The position numbers were made by a program, and so were the translations under genes. From contig JANYBU010000181.1 in the NCBI GenBank assembly GCA_025360665.1, positions 1 to 6,281 on the forward strand: a DNA stretch of 6,281 nt. Direction: 5' to 3'. Positions 5,567-6,281 of the stretch are shown in pieces. The stretch comes from Nitrospira sp. (GTDB lineage Bacteria; Nitrospirota; Nitrospiria; Nitrospirales; Nitrospiraceae). The notes below the pieces were generated by a model. The model saw nothing but the letters and a program-made list of their open reading frames with translations. It was not told the DNA's origin and ran no database searches. The first letter of the stretch is position 1. Every line of letters begins with the position of its first letter.

Positions 5567-6281
5567 GGGCAGGGCCGGCGCGTCTTGAGCGCAGCGAAAG
5601 CCGACGTGGGGGTCATGCTCGGTCGGATCGCCTTTCGTTCGAAAGGCGGATCGGAGCCGATACGGACTATTGATATACGAGCCGCCCCGTTGCACCTTCG
5701 TGGTGCCCTCGACCGGTCCGCGCGGATTGTGGGTCGGCTGCAGCGTGTAGAACTCCTCGTCGTACCAGTCGGTCACCCATTCATAGAGATTGCCGGCCAG
5801 ATCGTGGACGCCATAGGGGCTTTGCCCCTGGTTGCGATTGCCGATGGGCGACACCGTCTCGTCCCCTTCCTTCAACCCAAAGACCGCGTGGGCCGCCGTC
5901 GGCGGATCATTGCCCCAGGGATATGTGCGGCCATCGGTGCCCCGTGCCGCTTTCTCCCACTCCGCTTCGGTCGGTAAGCGCTTCCCCGCCCACAGACAAT
6001 AGCCCGTCGCCTCCAGCCAGTTCACCCAGCGCACCGGACGATCGGCCTGGACCACAGGCGTCTCCTGGTCCGCAAAGCCCCACGGCGGCTCACTCTGAAT
6101 CGCCGCGACAAACTTCGCAAACCGCCCATTCGTCACTTCGAACGTGTCCAGATAAAAACTGTCGAGGACGACGCGATGGATCGGCTGCTCGTCGTCATCG
6201 CCCTGCTCGCTCCCCATCGTGAACTCCCCGGCGGGCACCAACACCATCGGCGCCCCATCCTGCCCGAGGAGCGCGGCCGGG
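5564..6281 (-). CDS. Formylglycine-generating enzyme (SUMF1/FGE-sulfatase) domain protein, partial
   Basis: The visible part is a nearly complete FGE-sulfatase (C-type-lectin-like) domain. Numbering from the methionine at 6247: VPAGEFTMGSEQGDDDEQP (4-22); FYLDTFEVTNGRFAKFV (31-47); PVRWVNWLEATGYCLWAGKR (71-90); LPTEAEWEKAARG (91-103); YPWGN (109-113); YGVHDLAGNLYEWVTDWY (145-162); and RGGSYINSPYRLRSAFR (187-203), ending in HVGFRCA. True formylglycine-generating enzymes carry two catalytic cysteines in the RGGS region, after GGS; here it reads GGSYINSPYRLRSA with none. Sulfatase activation is therefore unlikely. Many bacterial members of this fold have other roles (binding, regulation, other oxidations), so function stays open. 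The frame stays open through the window edge (residues PAALLGQDGAP precede that methionine), and no good Shine-Dalgarno precedes 6247, so the true start is probably outside and an N-terminal domain or signal may be missing. It converges on the aqpZ remnant with 10 bp between stops. Confidence 0.88.
   Translation of the reverse strand, partial: PAALLGQDGAPMVLVPAGEFTMGSEQGDDDEQPIHRVVLDSFYLDTFEVTNGRFAKFVAAIQSEPPWGFADQETPVVQADRPVRWVNWLEATGYCLWAGKRLPTEAEWEKAARGTDGRTYPWGNDPPTAAHAVFGLKEGDETVSPIGNRNQGQSPYGVHDLAGNLYEWVTDWYDEEFYTLQPTHNPRGPVEGTTKVQRGGSYINSPYRLRSAFRTKGDPTEHDPHVGFRCAQDAPALP

Noticed and set aside
1..6281. tRNA, rRNA, CRISPR array, complete insertion sequence or defence system
   Set aside because: No cloverleaf, no evenly spaced direct repeats, no transposase or integrase and no defence-type domains were seen on either strand.

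Overview
The window reads as an ordinary stretch of a GC-rich Gram-negative bacterial chromosome: a set of unrelated single genes, with no phage module, CRISPR array, tRNA or rRNA. The protein flavour (class III-like PPK2, FGE-domain protein, stand-alone ParB-fold protein, Rv2258c-like methyltransferase) would fit Nitrospirota such as Nitrospira. That placement is an impression from gene content, not a demonstrated assignment.

Layout, left to right. A minus-strand gene (58-963) encodes a 301-residue ParB/sulfiredoxin-fold protein. Divergent from it is a 456-residue APC-superfamily amino acid permease (1031-2401, plus). Then comes about 850 bp without an intact gene (2402-3249). It holds several inverted repeats, a terminator-like hairpin, a short stretch resembling an insertion-sequence end, and a possible decayed small minus-strand gene with a broken zinc-ribbon look (2835-3221). 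Next is a polyphosphate kinase 2 family gene (3250-4068, minus), divergent from a two-domain SAM-dependent methyltransferase (4192-5244, plus). The 123-bp gap between these two carries good promoters on both strands whose -35 hexamers overlap. After the methyltransferase lies a clearly broken aquaporin Z gene (5315-5553, plus): the first 25 codons and the last 53 are recognisable, but about 165 codons in the middle are gone and the two pieces are out of frame. It converges on a formylglycine-generating-enzyme-fold (SUMF1) protein (5564 to beyond the right edge, minus). The stop codons of these two genes form the two ends of one small perfect hairpin.

The genes do not form a pathway. The permease would import amino acids or related amines, PPK2 would use polyphosphate to phosphorylate nucleotides, and the lost aquaporin would have handled water flux. 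The ParB-like, methyltransferase and SUMF1 proteins have recognisable folds but no assignable substrate. I see no convincing new multi-gene system. The most informative features are the internally deleted aqpZ, the overlapping divergent promoters, and the gene-free structured region at 2402-3249.
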